From: Methylomonas koyamae
Lineage (GTDB): Bacteria; Pseudomonadota; Gammaproteobacteria; Methylococcales; Methylomonadaceae
Direction of reading: 5' to 3'
NCBI RefSeq assembly: GCF_006483455.1
Contig: NZ_PPPU01000014.1
Location: 62,001-126,000, forward strand
Length of the DNA: 64,000 nucleotides
Under the pieces are notes generated by a model that did not search any database, was not told where the DNA came from, and saw only the letters and a list, made by a program, of their open reading frames with translations. The position numbers were made by a program, and so were the translations under genes. Within the stretch, counting starts at the first letter, position 1, and the number at the start of each line of letters is the position of its first letter. Below, one piece after another: positions 1-8,035 of the stretch.

Positions 1-1074
1 GCAGATGAAGCTGATCGCTTCGCCGCTGGCGCCGAAGCGGGCGGTGCGGCCGATGCGGTGCACGTAATCTTCGACGTCTTGCGGCAGGTCGTAGTTGAAC
101 ACGTGGGAGACGTCCGGAATATGCAGGCCGCGGGCGGCCACGTCGGTGGCGATCAGCAGGTTGACCTGGTTGTCCTGAAACGCGGCGAGCAGTTTTTGGC
201 GCTTTTCCTGCGGCACGTCGCCGCTCAACATCGCGACTTTGTAGCCGTTGGCCTGCAGGTAGTCGTCCAGCCGTTCCGCGCAACGCTTGGTGTTGACGAA
301 GACGATGCTGCGTTGCGGCTGGTGGTGTTTCAATAAGCCCAGCAGCAACGGAATTTTCTGGTCGTTGGCCGGGCAATAGGCGATTTGGCTGATCGCTTTC
401 GAGGTGACTTCTTCCGGTTCGATCCGGATCAGCACCGGGTTGTTCATGTGTTCGTAAGCCAGTTCGGTGACTTTGTAGGACAGCGTGGCCGAGAACAACA
501 GGTTCAGGCGTTTATCGGCCGGCGGCATCCGCCGTAGCAGAAAGCGAATGTCTTTGATAAAACCCAGGTCGAACATGCGATCGGCTTCGTCGAGTACCGT
601 GACCTGGATGTTATCCAAGGTGAATGCGCCCTGTTTGTAAAAATCGATGATGCGTCCCGGCGTGCCGATGATGATGTCGACGTTGGTTTTGATCTTGTCC
701 AGCTGTTTTTGGTAGTCGGTGCCGCCGTAAATCAACGCGAATTTCAGGTTCAGATACTTGCTCAACACCAGCGCGTCCTTGTGGATCTGGATCGCCAGCT
801 CGCGGGTTGGCGCTAATATCAAGGCCCGCGGGTTCTTGATTTTTTCGCTTTCGTCGTTGATCAGGTGCTGGAACGTCGCGAGCAGGAAGGTCGCGGTCTT
901 GCCGGTGCCGGTTTGCGCTTGGCCGGCGATGTCTTTGCCGCGCAGGGATAAGGGTAACGACTTGTCCTGGATCGGGGTGCAGTTGATGAATCCCGCTTCT
1001 TTCAGACCTTTGATGATGGAGTCGGACAGCTCCAAATTGCTAAATCGCGTTTCCGTTAAGTGTGTTTTTTTCAT
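1..1074 (-). CDS. rhlB: DEAD-box RNA helicase RhlB, 3' end cut by window
   Basis: The reading frame is open from an ATG at 1072-1074 to the left edge, 358 codons without a stop, so the C-terminus is missing. The N-terminus MKKTHLTETRFSNLEL and the Q-motif region (FINCTPIQ) resemble E. coli RhlB. The Walker A motif AQTGTGKT, the DEAD box (VLDEADRMFDLG, near base 590) and motif VI (YVHRIGRTARFGASGE, at the window edge) are all visible. RhlB is an ATP-dependent RNA unwinding enzyme that in E. coli works with the RNase E degradosome. It is transcribed away from trxA and rho, the same arrangement as in E. coli, which supports the name over other DEAD-box paralogues. Confidence 0.93.
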   Translation of the reverse strand, partial: MKKTHLTETRFSNLELSDSIIKGLKEAGFINCTPIQDKSLPLSLRGKDIAGQAQTGTGKTATFLLATFQHLINDESEKIKNPRALILAPTRELAIQIHKDALVLSKYLNLKFALIYGGTDYQKQLDKIKTNVDIIIGTPGRIIDFYKQGAFTLDNIQVTVLDEADRMFDLGFIKDIRFLLRRMPPADKRLNLLFSATLSYKVTELAYEHMNNPVLIRIEPEEVTSKAISQIAYCPANDQKIPLLLGLLKHHQPQRSIVFVNTKRCAERLDDYLQANGYKVAMLSGDVPQEKRQKLLAAFQDNQVNLLIATDVAARGLHIPDVSHVFNYDLPQDVEDYVHRIGRTARFGASGEAISFIC

Positions 1075-1175
1075 AACTCGCTAGAATAACTCAAAACGGT
1101 GCGCGGTTGAAATCGATTGACAATTTAAGCGCGGCGAAACTATATTCATTGCTTTGCAAACTTATGGAGAATGGC

Positions 1176-1502
1176 GTGAGCGACCTAGTGCTTCATGTAT
1201 CAGACGCTGATTTCAACGAAACTGTGTTAAAAGCCGGCTCGCCGGTATTGGTCGACTACTGGGCCGAATGGTGTGGCCCTTGCAAAATGATTGCTCCGGT
1301 GCTGGATGAAATTGCAGCCGAGTACCAAGGCAAACTGACCGTCGCCAAACTCAACATCGACGAAAACCCGAAAACCCCGCAACATTACGGTGTGCGCGGA
1401 ATTCCCACTTTGATGATTTTCAAGGGCGGCGAAGTCGAGGCTACCAAAGTCGGCGCCTTGACCAAGTCGCAGTTGGCCGCGTTTATCGACAGCAACCTGT
1501 AA
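1176..1502 (+). CDS. trxA: Thioredoxin 1
   Basis: A 108-residue thioredoxin, the cytoplasmic dithiol reductant for enzymes such as ribonucleotide reductase. The active site WCGPC (Cys33, Cys36) and the cis-proline motif [11 protein letters not shown] are intact. I start it at GTG 1176, preceded by GGAGA at 1166-1170. This gives a protein starting MSDLVLHV and matching the 109-residue E. coli length. Upstream in-frame ATGs (1164 and 1107) would add 4 or 23 residues with no counterpart in the family. It lies between divergent rhlB and co-directional rho, and a strong hairpin follows it. Confidence 0.95.
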   Translation: MSDLVLHVSDADFNETVLKAGSPVLVDYWAEWCGPCKMIAPVLDEIAAEYQGKLTVAKLNIDENPKTPQHYGVRGIPTLMIFKGGEVEATKVGALTKSQLAAFIDSNL

Positions 1503-1510
1503 ACAGGCTG

Positions 1511-1549
1511 TAACCGGACTTGTCGAAAATGTTTTGATAAGTCCGGTTA
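1511..1549 (+). terminator. Hairpin after trxA
   Basis: Bases 1511-1524 pair with 1536-1549 (TAACCGGACTT arm, one G-U pair) around an 11-base loop, nine bases after the trxA stop. Only a short T-rich tail follows, so it could terminate or attenuate transcription before rho. Confidence 0.6.
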
Positions 1550-1669
1550 TTGCGCTAGAATTCCGCCCGCTAGCTTCTCGCACCCCGATCGCCCGAGTTT
1601 TCCAACACACTTCTTCCGCCGTAAACAGCCTTCTGCTGTTTTGCATTTCTTCCATTTCCCTAAGTCAAC

Positions 1670-2926
1670 ATGAACCTTACCGAGTTAAAACTTAAACAAC
1701 CGACAGAAATCATCGCTATCGCAGAATCCCTGGGGTTGGAAAACATCGACAGAGCCCGAAAGCAGGAACTGATTTTCTCGATCTTGAAGAAGCAGGCGAA
1801 GAGCGGGGAGGATATATACGGTGACGGGGTACTGGAAATCTTGACCGACGGCTTCGGTTTTCTGCGCACGCCGGGTTGTTCTTATCTGGCAGGACCGGAT
1901 GACATTTACGTATCGCCCAGCCAGATCCGCCGTTTCGGCTTGCGCACCGGCGATACCGTCAGCGGCAAGATTCGGCCGCCGAAAGAGGGTGAGCGTTACT
2001 TTGCGATGCTGAAGGTAGAGAGCATCAACTTCGAGTCTCCCGAGCAAGCCAAGAACAAAATTTCCTTTTCCAACCTGACGCCCCTCTTCGCCAACAAACG
2101 TTTCCGCCTCGAGCAGGGCAACGGGACCAGCGAGGATTTGACCGCCCGCATCATCGATTTGATCGCGCCGATCGGCAAGGGCCAGCGCGGTTTGATCGTA
2201 TCGCCGCCGAAAGCCGGTAAAACCATGATCATGCAAAGCATCGCCCATGCGATTGCCGAGAATAATCCAGAGTGTTATCTGATCGTATTGCTGATCGACG
2301 AGCGTCCGGAAGAGGTGACCGAGATGGAGCGTTGCGTGCGCGGCGAAGTGGTCTCCAGCACCTTTGACGAACCGGCTACCCGCCACGTGCAGGTCGCCGA
2401 CATGGTGATCGAAAAAGCCCGGCGCATGGTTGAGCACAAGCACGACGTGGTTATTCTGTTAGACTCGATCACGCGCTTGGCTCGTGCTTACAACATGGTG
2501 GTGCCGTCTTCCGGCAAACTGCTGTCCGGCGGTGTCGATGCCAATGCCCTGGAAAAACCGAAGCGATTCTTCGGTGCTGCGCGTAATATCGAGGAAGGCG
2601 GCAGCCTGACCATCATTGCCACTGCGCTGGTCGAAACCGGTTCGCGGATGGACGAGGTGATTTTCGAGGAGTTCAAAGGTACCGGCAACATGGAGCTGCA
2701 TCTGGAGCGGAAAATCGCCGAGAAGCGGGTGTATCCGGCGATCAATATCAACCGTTCCGGCACCCGCCGCGAGGAATATCTGGTCGATCCGGACGAACTG
2801 CAAAAAACCTGGATTCTGCGCAAGATTCTGCAGCCGATGGACGAATTGGCGGCATCCGAATTCTTGTTGGGCAAACTCAAAGATTTCAAAACTAACGCCG
2901 CGTTTTTCGATTCGATGAAGCGTTAA
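1670..2926 (+). CDS. rho: Transcription termination factor Rho
   Basis: At 418 residues it is almost the length of E. coli Rho (419) and collinear with it. The N-terminal RNA-binding part contains GFGFLR and [13 protein letters not shown]. The ATPase part has Walker A PPKAGKT, Walker [17 protein letters not shown], the Q-loop region [15 protein letters not shown], and the R-loop [12 protein letters not shown]. Rho is a hexameric RNA-DNA helicase that ends untranslated or Rho-dependent transcripts. The start ATG gives [11 protein letters not shown], matching the conserved N-terminus. A perfect 10-bp hairpin follows the gene. Confidence 0.98.
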   Translation: MNLTELKLKQPTEIIAIAESLGLENIDRARKQELIFSILKKQAKSGEDIYGDGVLEILTDGFGFLRTPGCSYLAGPDDIYVSPSQIRRFGLRTGDTVSGKIRPPKEGERYFAMLKVESINFESPEQAKNKISFSNLTPLFANKRFRLEQGNGTSEDLTARIIDLIAPIGKGQRGLIVSPPKAGKTMIMQSIAHAIAENNPECYLIVLLIDERPEEVTEMERCVRGEVVSSTFDEPATRHVQVADMVIEKARRMVEHKHDVVILLDSITRLARAYNMVVPSSGKLLSGGVDANALEKPKRFFGAARNIEEGGSLTIIATALVETGSRMDEVIFEEFKGTGNMELHLERKIAEKRVYPAININRSGTRREEYLVDPDELQKTWILRKILQPMDELAASEFLLGKLKDFKTNAAFFDSMKR

Positions 2927-2943
2927 CGCTTACTGCCGATGAG

Positions 2944-2970
2944 GCGAACGGCACTCCGCCTGCCGTTCGC
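2944..2970 (+). terminator. Hairpin after rho
   Basis: A perfect 10-bp stem (2944-2953 GCGAACGGCA with 2961-2970) and a 7-base loop lie 17 bases after the rho stop codon. There is no T run, so it is a candidate terminator or an RNA-stabilising end. Confidence 0.5.
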
Positions 2971-3086
2971 TTCCGGTTCGCTCTAACTCCTCCAATCCCC
3001 CGTCGTCCCCGGTATTTCGCTGCCAAACCTAAAGAGTCCGATTCCGCTTCGAGTCGCGTTTGACATCCAACTGAAACATTTCTTGG

Positions 3087-3114
3087 TTGTGGATGTGCTT
3101 AATTTTGTTATATT
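3087..3114 (+). promoter_or_regulatory. Possible extended -10 promoter for the ABC gene
   Basis: TG-T-TATATT at 3106-3114 fits an extended -10 element. A weak -35-like TTGTGG (3087-3092) lies 16 bases upstream. It sits 24 bases before the ABC gene start. This is seen by eye only. Confidence 0.3.
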
Positions 3115-3138
3115 GCGCCCCGACCTTAACGCGGAGAA

Positions 3139-4839
3139 ATGGCCTTGCGAAACACTAGCAAATTTTTCATGCAGTTCGTCCGATTGGCGGGGCCTTTCTG
3201 GTGTTCCGAAAACAAGGCCAGTATTCGCGGACTGTCGGCGGCGTTGATTGCGCTGACTGTCGCCCAAATCGCGATTTCAGTGATTATCACCGAATGGAGC
3301 GCCGATTTGTTCGATGCTCTGGAACAACGGTCGATGTCGCGGTTCTTTACCCAAATCGGTCTGATTGTGCTGATCTTTTTGGCGAACATTGCGATCACCG
3401 CGACGCACTTGGTCATTAAACGGCGGTTGCAATTGGGTTGGCGCGGCTGGTTGACCGATAAATTGATCGGCCAATGGATGCGAGACGGTCGCCACTATCT
3501 GGTGACCCACATTCCCGGCCAGCACGACAATCCGGATGGGCGTATCGCCGAAGATGTCCGGATTTCGACTGAATATGCGATCGATCTACTACATACAATG
3601 TTTTACTGCGTGCTGCTGTTGGTAAGTTTTACCGAGATTTTATGGACTTTGTCCGGCAGTGTCGCCATCGATCTCGGTATAGCGCAAATTCCGATTCAAG
3701 GCCATTTGGTCTGGTTGGCGCTGATCTATGCCGCCAGTGCCTCGGTTCTGGGCTGGTGGATAGGTCGACCGCTGACTACGGCGACCGATAATCGGCAAAC
3801 CGTTGAAGCCAATTTCCGTTTTGCACTGGTCAAGGCCCGCGAAAACGCGCAAGCGATTGCCTTGATCCATGGGGAACGCCACGAGAATCCGCATTTCCAC
3901 CGTTTGTTCGGCAATATCGTCGATGCTTGGAATCAGCAAACCTTGGCCTGGCAACGGATCACAATGTTCAGTTCCGGCTATTCCATCCTGTCCATGGCGT
4001 TCCCCATCCTGGTCTCCGCGCCGCGCTTTATTCTGGGAACCATCAGCTTGGGCGCATTGATGCAATCGGCGCAGGCCTTCCAACAGATGGTCGCCGCGTT
4101 GTCCTGGCCGGTCGATAACATGGGCAAGGTCGCGGAATGGCGGGCCTCGGTAGAACGCGTGCTTGGGCTGAGTAAGGCACTGGAGCAATTGGAACGCGAA
4201 ATCGCCAAACCCGATCCGCACCGCATTCGCAGAGTCAAGCAAGACAACTCGGTGTTGGCATTCCGCAATTTGTGCATTAGCCGGCTGGACAACATCGTCT
4301 GTATTTCGATGCTAAACGAGGAAATTCGCGCCGGCGAAAGGGTGTTGATTGCCGGTAACGCGTTCTCCGGCAACAAATTGTTTAAGGCAATTGCAGGATT
4401 GTGGCCGTGGGGCGAAGGCACCATCGAACTGCCGGACGACGAACAGATGTTTTTCATGCCGCCCAAGCCGTATTTGCCGACCGGCAACCTGCGCGCTTCA
4501 ATTTGTTATCCGGCCGATGCCAGTAGCTTCGACCAGCAACTATTGATCGACACCCTACAGTTGGCCGGCGTCGGCGAGTTGGTGGAGCAGTTGGATCAAC
4601 ACGCCGATTGGGACAAAACTTTGGAGCGCGAGCAAAAGCAACGTTTGGGTTTGGTGCGCTTGTTGTTGCATAAACCAAAGTGGATATTGATGCAAGAAGC
4701 CTTTGATTCGCTCGATCCGGACGGCGAAGTAGAGATGGTCAGTCTAATCCACAAAAAGTTGCCGCAGGCGGCGATGCTGACCATAACCAAGCAACCGACG
4801 ATTCAGAACATGCACAAGCGCCGGATTACTTTGAGTTGA
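3139..4839 (+). CDS. SbmA/YddA-type ABC membrane protein with degenerate ATPase domain
   Basis: The 566 residues have the layout of the YddA/SbmA-BacA family (peptide or corrinoid transporters of the inner membrane). About six hydrophobic helices lie in residues 25-320, followed by an ABC-like domain from about 375. The ATPase domain is recognisable (AIAGLWPWGEG, LGLVRLLLHKPKWIL) but its catalytic signatures are lost. The Walker A position reads GNAFSGNKL (406-414) without the GK[ST] core. The signature LSxGE is LEREQ (495-499). The Walker B aspartate is Gln519 beside Glu520, and the H-loop histidine is Lys551. The reading frame is intact, so this is divergence rather than decay. SbmA/BacA proteins have no ATPase and are proton-driven; this protein may have lost ATP use. 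Substrate unknown. The start has GGAG just upstream. Confidence 0.8.
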   Translation: MALRNTSKFFMQFVRLAGPFWCSENKASIRGLSAALIALTVAQIAISVIITEWSADLFDALEQRSMSRFFTQIGLIVLIFLANIAITATHLVIKRRLQLGWRGWLTDKLIGQWMRDGRHYLVTHIPGQHDNPDGRIAEDVRISTEYAIDLLHTMFYCVLLLVSFTEILWTLSGSVAIDLGIAQIPIQGHLVWLALIYAASASVLGWWIGRPLTTATDNRQTVEANFRFALVKARENAQAIALIHGERHENPHFHRLFGNIVDAWNQQTLAWQRITMFSSGYSILSMAFPILVSAPRFILGTISLGALMQSAQAFQQMVAALSWPVDNMGKVAEWRASVERVLGLSKALEQLEREIAKPDPHRIRRVKQDNSVLAFRNLCISRLDNIVCISMLNEEIRAGERVLIAGNAFSGNKLFKAIAGLWPWGEGTIELPDDEQMFFMPPKPYLPTGNLRASICYPADASSFDQQLLIDTLQLAGVGELVEQLDQHADWDKTLEREQKQRLGLVRLLLHKPKWILMQEAFDSLDPDGEVEMVSLIHKKLPQAAMLTITKQPTIQNMHKRRITLS

Positions 4840-5085
4840 CTGCTCCCCGACAAGCAGGCTCGAACAAAATTTTTGCTCGAAAAGTGGGGTATTTGGTTTC
4901 TGAAACGTCTTAATGGATAAGGCGCCCGCCGATCGGCGCCGCCGGGGTGTTAGTCCTTAAGAAAACTCTGAGCGATATGATTCTGCAGGCCGTGTGTAAA
5001 CTGCTTTGAACGGAATCGACTCTATGTCGTTCGCTGAAACCTGGGACAGCGTTTAATCGAAGCTTCCTTCCGTTCGGGTAATGTT

Positions 5086-5346
5086 ATGAAACCAAGACAT
5101 TCGCGCAGCAAGCCGGCGGATTTGGCCGCGGAAAAGTTGGAAGCCGCTTTTCCGTCGGCCCGCTATTTTCAAGTTCACTTCGAATATCTGCACGAAACCA
5201 TCGCTGAACTGAAGCAGCAGATCGAAACGGCGAATCGGCAAATTGCCGAGTTGCAGCGGCGGTTGCCGGAGGCGGAAGCGAAGCAGAGGATGGAACTGGA
5301 CGGAAAGGCGGCCAACGCCTTTACGACTCAAGATTGGTGTTTGTAG
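5086..5346 (+). CDS. Small coiled-coil hypothetical protein
   Basis: This 86-residue reading frame has a basic N-terminus (MKPRHSRSKPADLAAEKLE) and a predicted coiled coil over residues 36-75, with heptad-like LKQQIETANRQIAELQRRL. I recognise no family. The ribosome site is weak (GGGTAA). The last 19 bases overlap the 3' end of convergent moaE. The charged, heptad-rich composition is unlike a random shadow frame, but it may not be a real gene. Confidence 0.45.
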   Translation: MKPRHSRSKPADLAAEKLEAAFPSARYFQVHFEYLHETIAELKQQIETANRQIAELQRRLPEAEAKQRMELDGKAANAFTTQDWCL

Positions 5347-5780
5347 CCGGAGCTGTTTTTATCCACCCAGCGTTGCTCGCCGTTGGTCAGCGTTTCCCGT
5401 TTCCAGAACGGCGCCCGGCTTTTCAGATTCTCCATGATGAAACGGCTGGCGTCGAAGGCGTCGCCGCGATGTTCGGACCATACCGCGACCAATACCAGCG
5501 AATCGTTGGGTTCGATCCGGCCGACGCGATGTACGACCAGCGTATCCAAAACCAGCCATTGGCTTGTTGCCTGTTCGACTATATGCATCAGTTGTTTCTC
5601 GGTCATGCCGGGGTAGTGTTCCAGGTACATGCCGGATACGGCATCGCCTTGGTTGAAATCGCGCATGGTGCCGACGAACACGGCCGTCGCGCCGTATTTT
5701 CCGGCCATGCCGGCCGCTTGTTGGTGGTTAGCGATTTCTTGCCAGGGATCGAAAACCGTATCCGATAATTTCACCGCCAT
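5328..5780 (-). CDS. moaE: Molybdopterin synthase catalytic subunit MoaE
   Basis: The large subunit of molybdopterin synthase converts precursor Z (cPMP) to molybdopterin using thiocarboxylated MoaD. The 150-residue protein carries family stretches: GATAVFVGTMRDFN, LEHYPGMTEKQL, VVHRVGRIEPND, HRGDAFDASRFIMENLK and the APFWKRE segment with the catalytic-region lysine. I start it at ATG 5778-5780, which follows the moaD stop by five bases and has GGGAGG overlapping the moaD end as ribosome site. An open frame continues upstream inside moaD but does not look like MoaE. Transcribed with moaD. Confidence 0.95.
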   Translation of the reverse strand: MAVKLSDTVFDPWQEIANHQQAAGMAGKYGATAVFVGTMRDFNQGDAVSGMYLEHYPGMTEKQLMHIVEQATSQWLVLDTLVVHRVGRIEPNDSLVLVAVWSEHRGDAFDASRFIMENLKSRAPFWKRETLTNGEQRWVDKNSSGYKHQS

Positions 5781-5785
5781 GGTCT

Positions 5786-6019
5786 TCAACCTCCCGTCAC
5801 CGGCGGAAAAAACGCCACCTCGTCGCCGTCCGCGACCAAGCTGTCCAGATTGGCATAATTCATATTGATCGCCGCCAGCAATGCGGTGGGCCGAGCCAGA
5901 TCGGGATTGGCCAACTGCCATAGTTCGCCCACCGAAACCGGGGTGGAAACGACGAATTCGTCGCCGTCACGACCGACGTATTCTTTCAAACTTGCGAAGT
6001 ACAGCACTTTGATCGACAT
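5786..6019 (-). CDS. moaD: Molybdopterin synthase sulfur carrier MoaD
   Basis: A 77-residue ubiquitin-fold sulfur carrier ending in the diagnostic Gly-Gly (FFPPVTGG). The C-terminal glycine is adenylated and thiocarboxylated to donate sulfur to cPMP in complex with MoaE. The start [16 protein letters not shown] matches family N-termini. moaE follows directly. moaC is divergent, its start codon 49 bases away, so one intergenic region probably drives both sides. Confidence 0.95.
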   Translation of the reverse strand: MSIKVLYFASLKEYVGRDGDEFVVSTPVSVGELWQLANPDLARPTALLAAINMNYANLDSLVADGDEVAFFPPVTGG

Positions 6020-6068
6020 TCTGTTTTACCGGGTAATACAATACGTTTATTTAATCTTTCAGCCTGTC

Positions 6069-6566
6069 ATGTCCAATTCGCCGCTTACCCACTTCAACGC
6101 TGCCGGGGATGTCCACATGGTCGATGTCGGCGCCAAAGCCGTTACCCAACGCAGCGCGGTTTGCGAGGGCTATATCGAGATGCGGCCGGAAACGCTGGCA
6201 TTGATTGTAAACGGCGCACATAAAAAAGGCGATGTGCTTGGCGTGGCCCGGATCGCCGGGATCATGGCCAGCAAGAAGACCGCCGAGCTGATTCCGTTGT
6301 GCCATCCGTTGCCACTGACCCATGTCGAAATCGAGCTGCAGCCCCTGACCGCTCTGAATCGGGTTTACTGTCGAACCTTGGTCAAAACCAGCGGCCAGAC
6401 CGGCGTCGAAATGGAAGCGCTGACCGCCACCCAAATCGCGCTATTGACCGTCTACGACATGTGCAAGGCGGTCGACCGCGGCATGACTATCCAAGGCGTG
6501 CGTCTGTTGGAAAAGAGCGGCGGCAAATCCGGCGACTGGCGGGCGGATGCCGTCGCCGGGCCTTAA
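6069..6566 (+). CDS. moaC: Cyclic pyranopterin monophosphate synthase MoaC
   Basis: At 165 residues this is a normal-length MoaC, which with MoaA makes cPMP, the first intermediate of molybdenum cofactor synthesis. Family motifs seen are [14 protein letters not shown] near the N-terminus, [36 protein letters not shown] (active-site histidine region) and GVEMEALTA followed by [11 protein letters not shown]. The start is ATG 6069; the open frame extends 68 codons upstream with no homologous content. The 3' end overlaps the convergent BamC-like gene by four bases. moaA is not in the window. Confidence 0.96.
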   Translation: MSNSPLTHFNAAGDVHMVDVGAKAVTQRSAVCEGYIEMRPETLALIVNGAHKKGDVLGVARIAGIMASKKTAELIPLCHPLPLTHVEIELQPLTALNRVYCRTLVKTSGQTGVEMEALTATQIALLTVYDMCKAVDRGMTIQGVRLLEKSGGKSGDWRADAVAGP

Positions 6567-7138
6567 TTTTCCGGTTTGGCTTGCGGATTCCGGTTCAGAA
6601 TTTTCTCGTCTATGGTTTTGTGCAGCAGGCGCAACAGCTCCGCCGAGCCGTCCTCGTCGGTCTCCATCTCTTCCGGTTTGGCCAGGGCCGCATTAACGCG
6701 GATGCCGCCGGTTTGTTCCTGCAACGTGATCAAATATTCGGCTTCGGCGTAATGGTTGTTCAGTAAGGTTCTGATCAGGCTCAGATCCTTGCCGGCCGTG
6801 TCCGGGTCGTAACGTACCTGGAACCTGCCGTCCTGCTGATTTTTGTCGACGATCTCGATGTCGGTGATTTTTAGTGCCGTTGCGATCATTTCCCAGGCCC
6901 GTTCTTCGCGGGTCTTCAAGGTGATCAGCGGTTTGTCGCCGTCGGTGAAGGTCATCAGCCCGGCCAGAGCCGATTTCGGCTTCAGATCGTCGGAGTCGAT
7001 GGCCGGTTGCGGGTTAGTGTGCTCGATCGGCAGCACCGGCGGTAATTCCAGATGGTGGGTATCGCGGTACTTCTCCGGCGTTTCGCCGCAGGCGGCCAAC
7101 AGCAGGCAGGGAAGCGCGTAGCGGACTCGTTTCAACAT
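6563..7138 (-). CDS. bamC: BamC-like outer-membrane assembly lipoprotein
   Basis: A 191-residue lipoprotein. The signal [19 protein letters not shown] ends in a lipobox (LLAAC) with the lipidated cysteine at residue 17. The middle part ([40 protein letters not shown]) resembles the helix-grip domain of BamC/NlpB, an accessory of the BAM complex inserting beta-barrels in the outer membrane. It is much shorter than E. coli BamC (344 residues) and seems to have one helix-grip domain instead of two. It starts 8 bases after the nitrilase stop, so the two are probably cotranscribed. Family assignment is by pattern only. Confidence 0.5.
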   Translation of the reverse strand: MLKRVRYALPCLLLAACGETPEKYRDTHHLELPPVLPIEHTNPQPAIDSDDLKPKSALAGLMTFTDGDKPLITLKTREERAWEMIATALKITDIEIVDKNQQDGRFQVRYDPDTAGKDLSLIRTLLNNHYAEAEYLITLQEQTGGIRVNAALAKPEEMETDEDGSAELLRLLHKTIDEKILNRNPQAKPEN

Positions 7139-7146
7139 AACCGGAT

Positions 7147-7965
7147 TCACTCGCAAAAATAGCGTCTGTGTTCCAACACCGGGAACGACACCCGCATCTT
7201 TTCCAGTCGGTTCTTGTCGACTTCGCCGCAGACGAAGCCGGGGCCGGTCTTGTAGCAATCCAGCACCACGCCCCAGGGGTCGATGACCATGCTGTGGCCG
7301 AAAGTTTGGCGGCCGTTCATATGAAAGCCGCCTTGGTTGGGCGCCAACACGTAGCACAGGTTTTCGATCGCCCGCGCTCGCAGTAGTACTTCCCAGTGCG
7401 CAGCGCCGGTTTTGGCGGTGAAGGCTGACGGAATCACCAGGATGTCCAGACCTTTGCGGGTCATGGGCCGGAAAAACTCCGGGAAACGCAGGTCGTAGCA
7501 GACCGCGACACCGAGGCGGCCGAACGGGGTATCGATTACGCAGGAACCTTCGCCGGCTTCCACCGAATCCGATTCCCGGTATTCCTCGGCGGTATCGGGG
7601 ACGCTGACGTCGAACAAGTGCACCTTGTCGTAACGCGCCACGCGTTGGCCCTGGTCGTTGTAGATCAGGCAGGCAGCGCGCACTTTATTCGGGACCGAGG
7701 CTTGCATCGGCATGGTGCCGCCAATGATCCAAGTGCCGTATTTTTTCGCCGTCGCAGCCAGGAACTCCTGAATCGGGCCTTGTCCGTCCGGCTCGCCGAC
7801 CTTGACTTTGTCGTACTCGTTCATGCCCATGATGGCAAAGTTTTCCGGCAAAGCCACCAGCTTGGCGCCGGCTTTGACGGCTTCGGCAATTTGTTTTTCG
7901 GCTTCGAGCAAATTGGCGCTGACTTGCGGCCCGGAAGCCATTTGGATGGCGGCACATAGTGTCAT
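7147..7965 (-). CDS. Carbon-nitrogen hydrolase (Nit family amidase)
   Basis: A 272-residue nitrilase-superfamily enzyme with the complete catalytic triad: Glu41 (ALPENF), Lys114 (RYDKVHLFD) and Cys156 (VAVCYDLRFPEF). Such proteins hydrolyse small amides; the Nit1/NIT2-like branch acts on deaminated glutathione or omega-amides, and the HLFDV and LRFPEFFR stretches suit that branch. The exact substrate cannot be read from sequence. It follows yhdP with a 70-base gap, a gene order common in Gammaproteobacteria, and precedes the BamC-like lipoprotein. Confidence 0.88.
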   Translation of the reverse strand: MTLCAAIQMASGPQVSANLLEAEKQIAEAVKAGAKLVALPENFAIMGMNEYDKVKVGEPDGQGPIQEFLAATAKKYGTWIIGGTMPMQASVPNKVRAACLIYNDQGQRVARYDKVHLFDVSVPDTAEEYRESDSVEAGEGSCVIDTPFGRLGVAVCYDLRFPEFFRPMTRKGLDILVIPSAFTAKTGAAHWEVLLRARAIENLCYVLAPNQGGFHMNGRQTFGHSMVIDPWGVVLDCYKTGPGFVCGEVDKNRLEKMRVSFPVLEHRRYFCE

Positions 7966-8035
7966 GAGTGGTCCCTGATGGTATTTAGTTGGTTGCGTCG
8001 ATCGGGGTGGGCAGTTCTTGCTGGCGCTGAACCGG

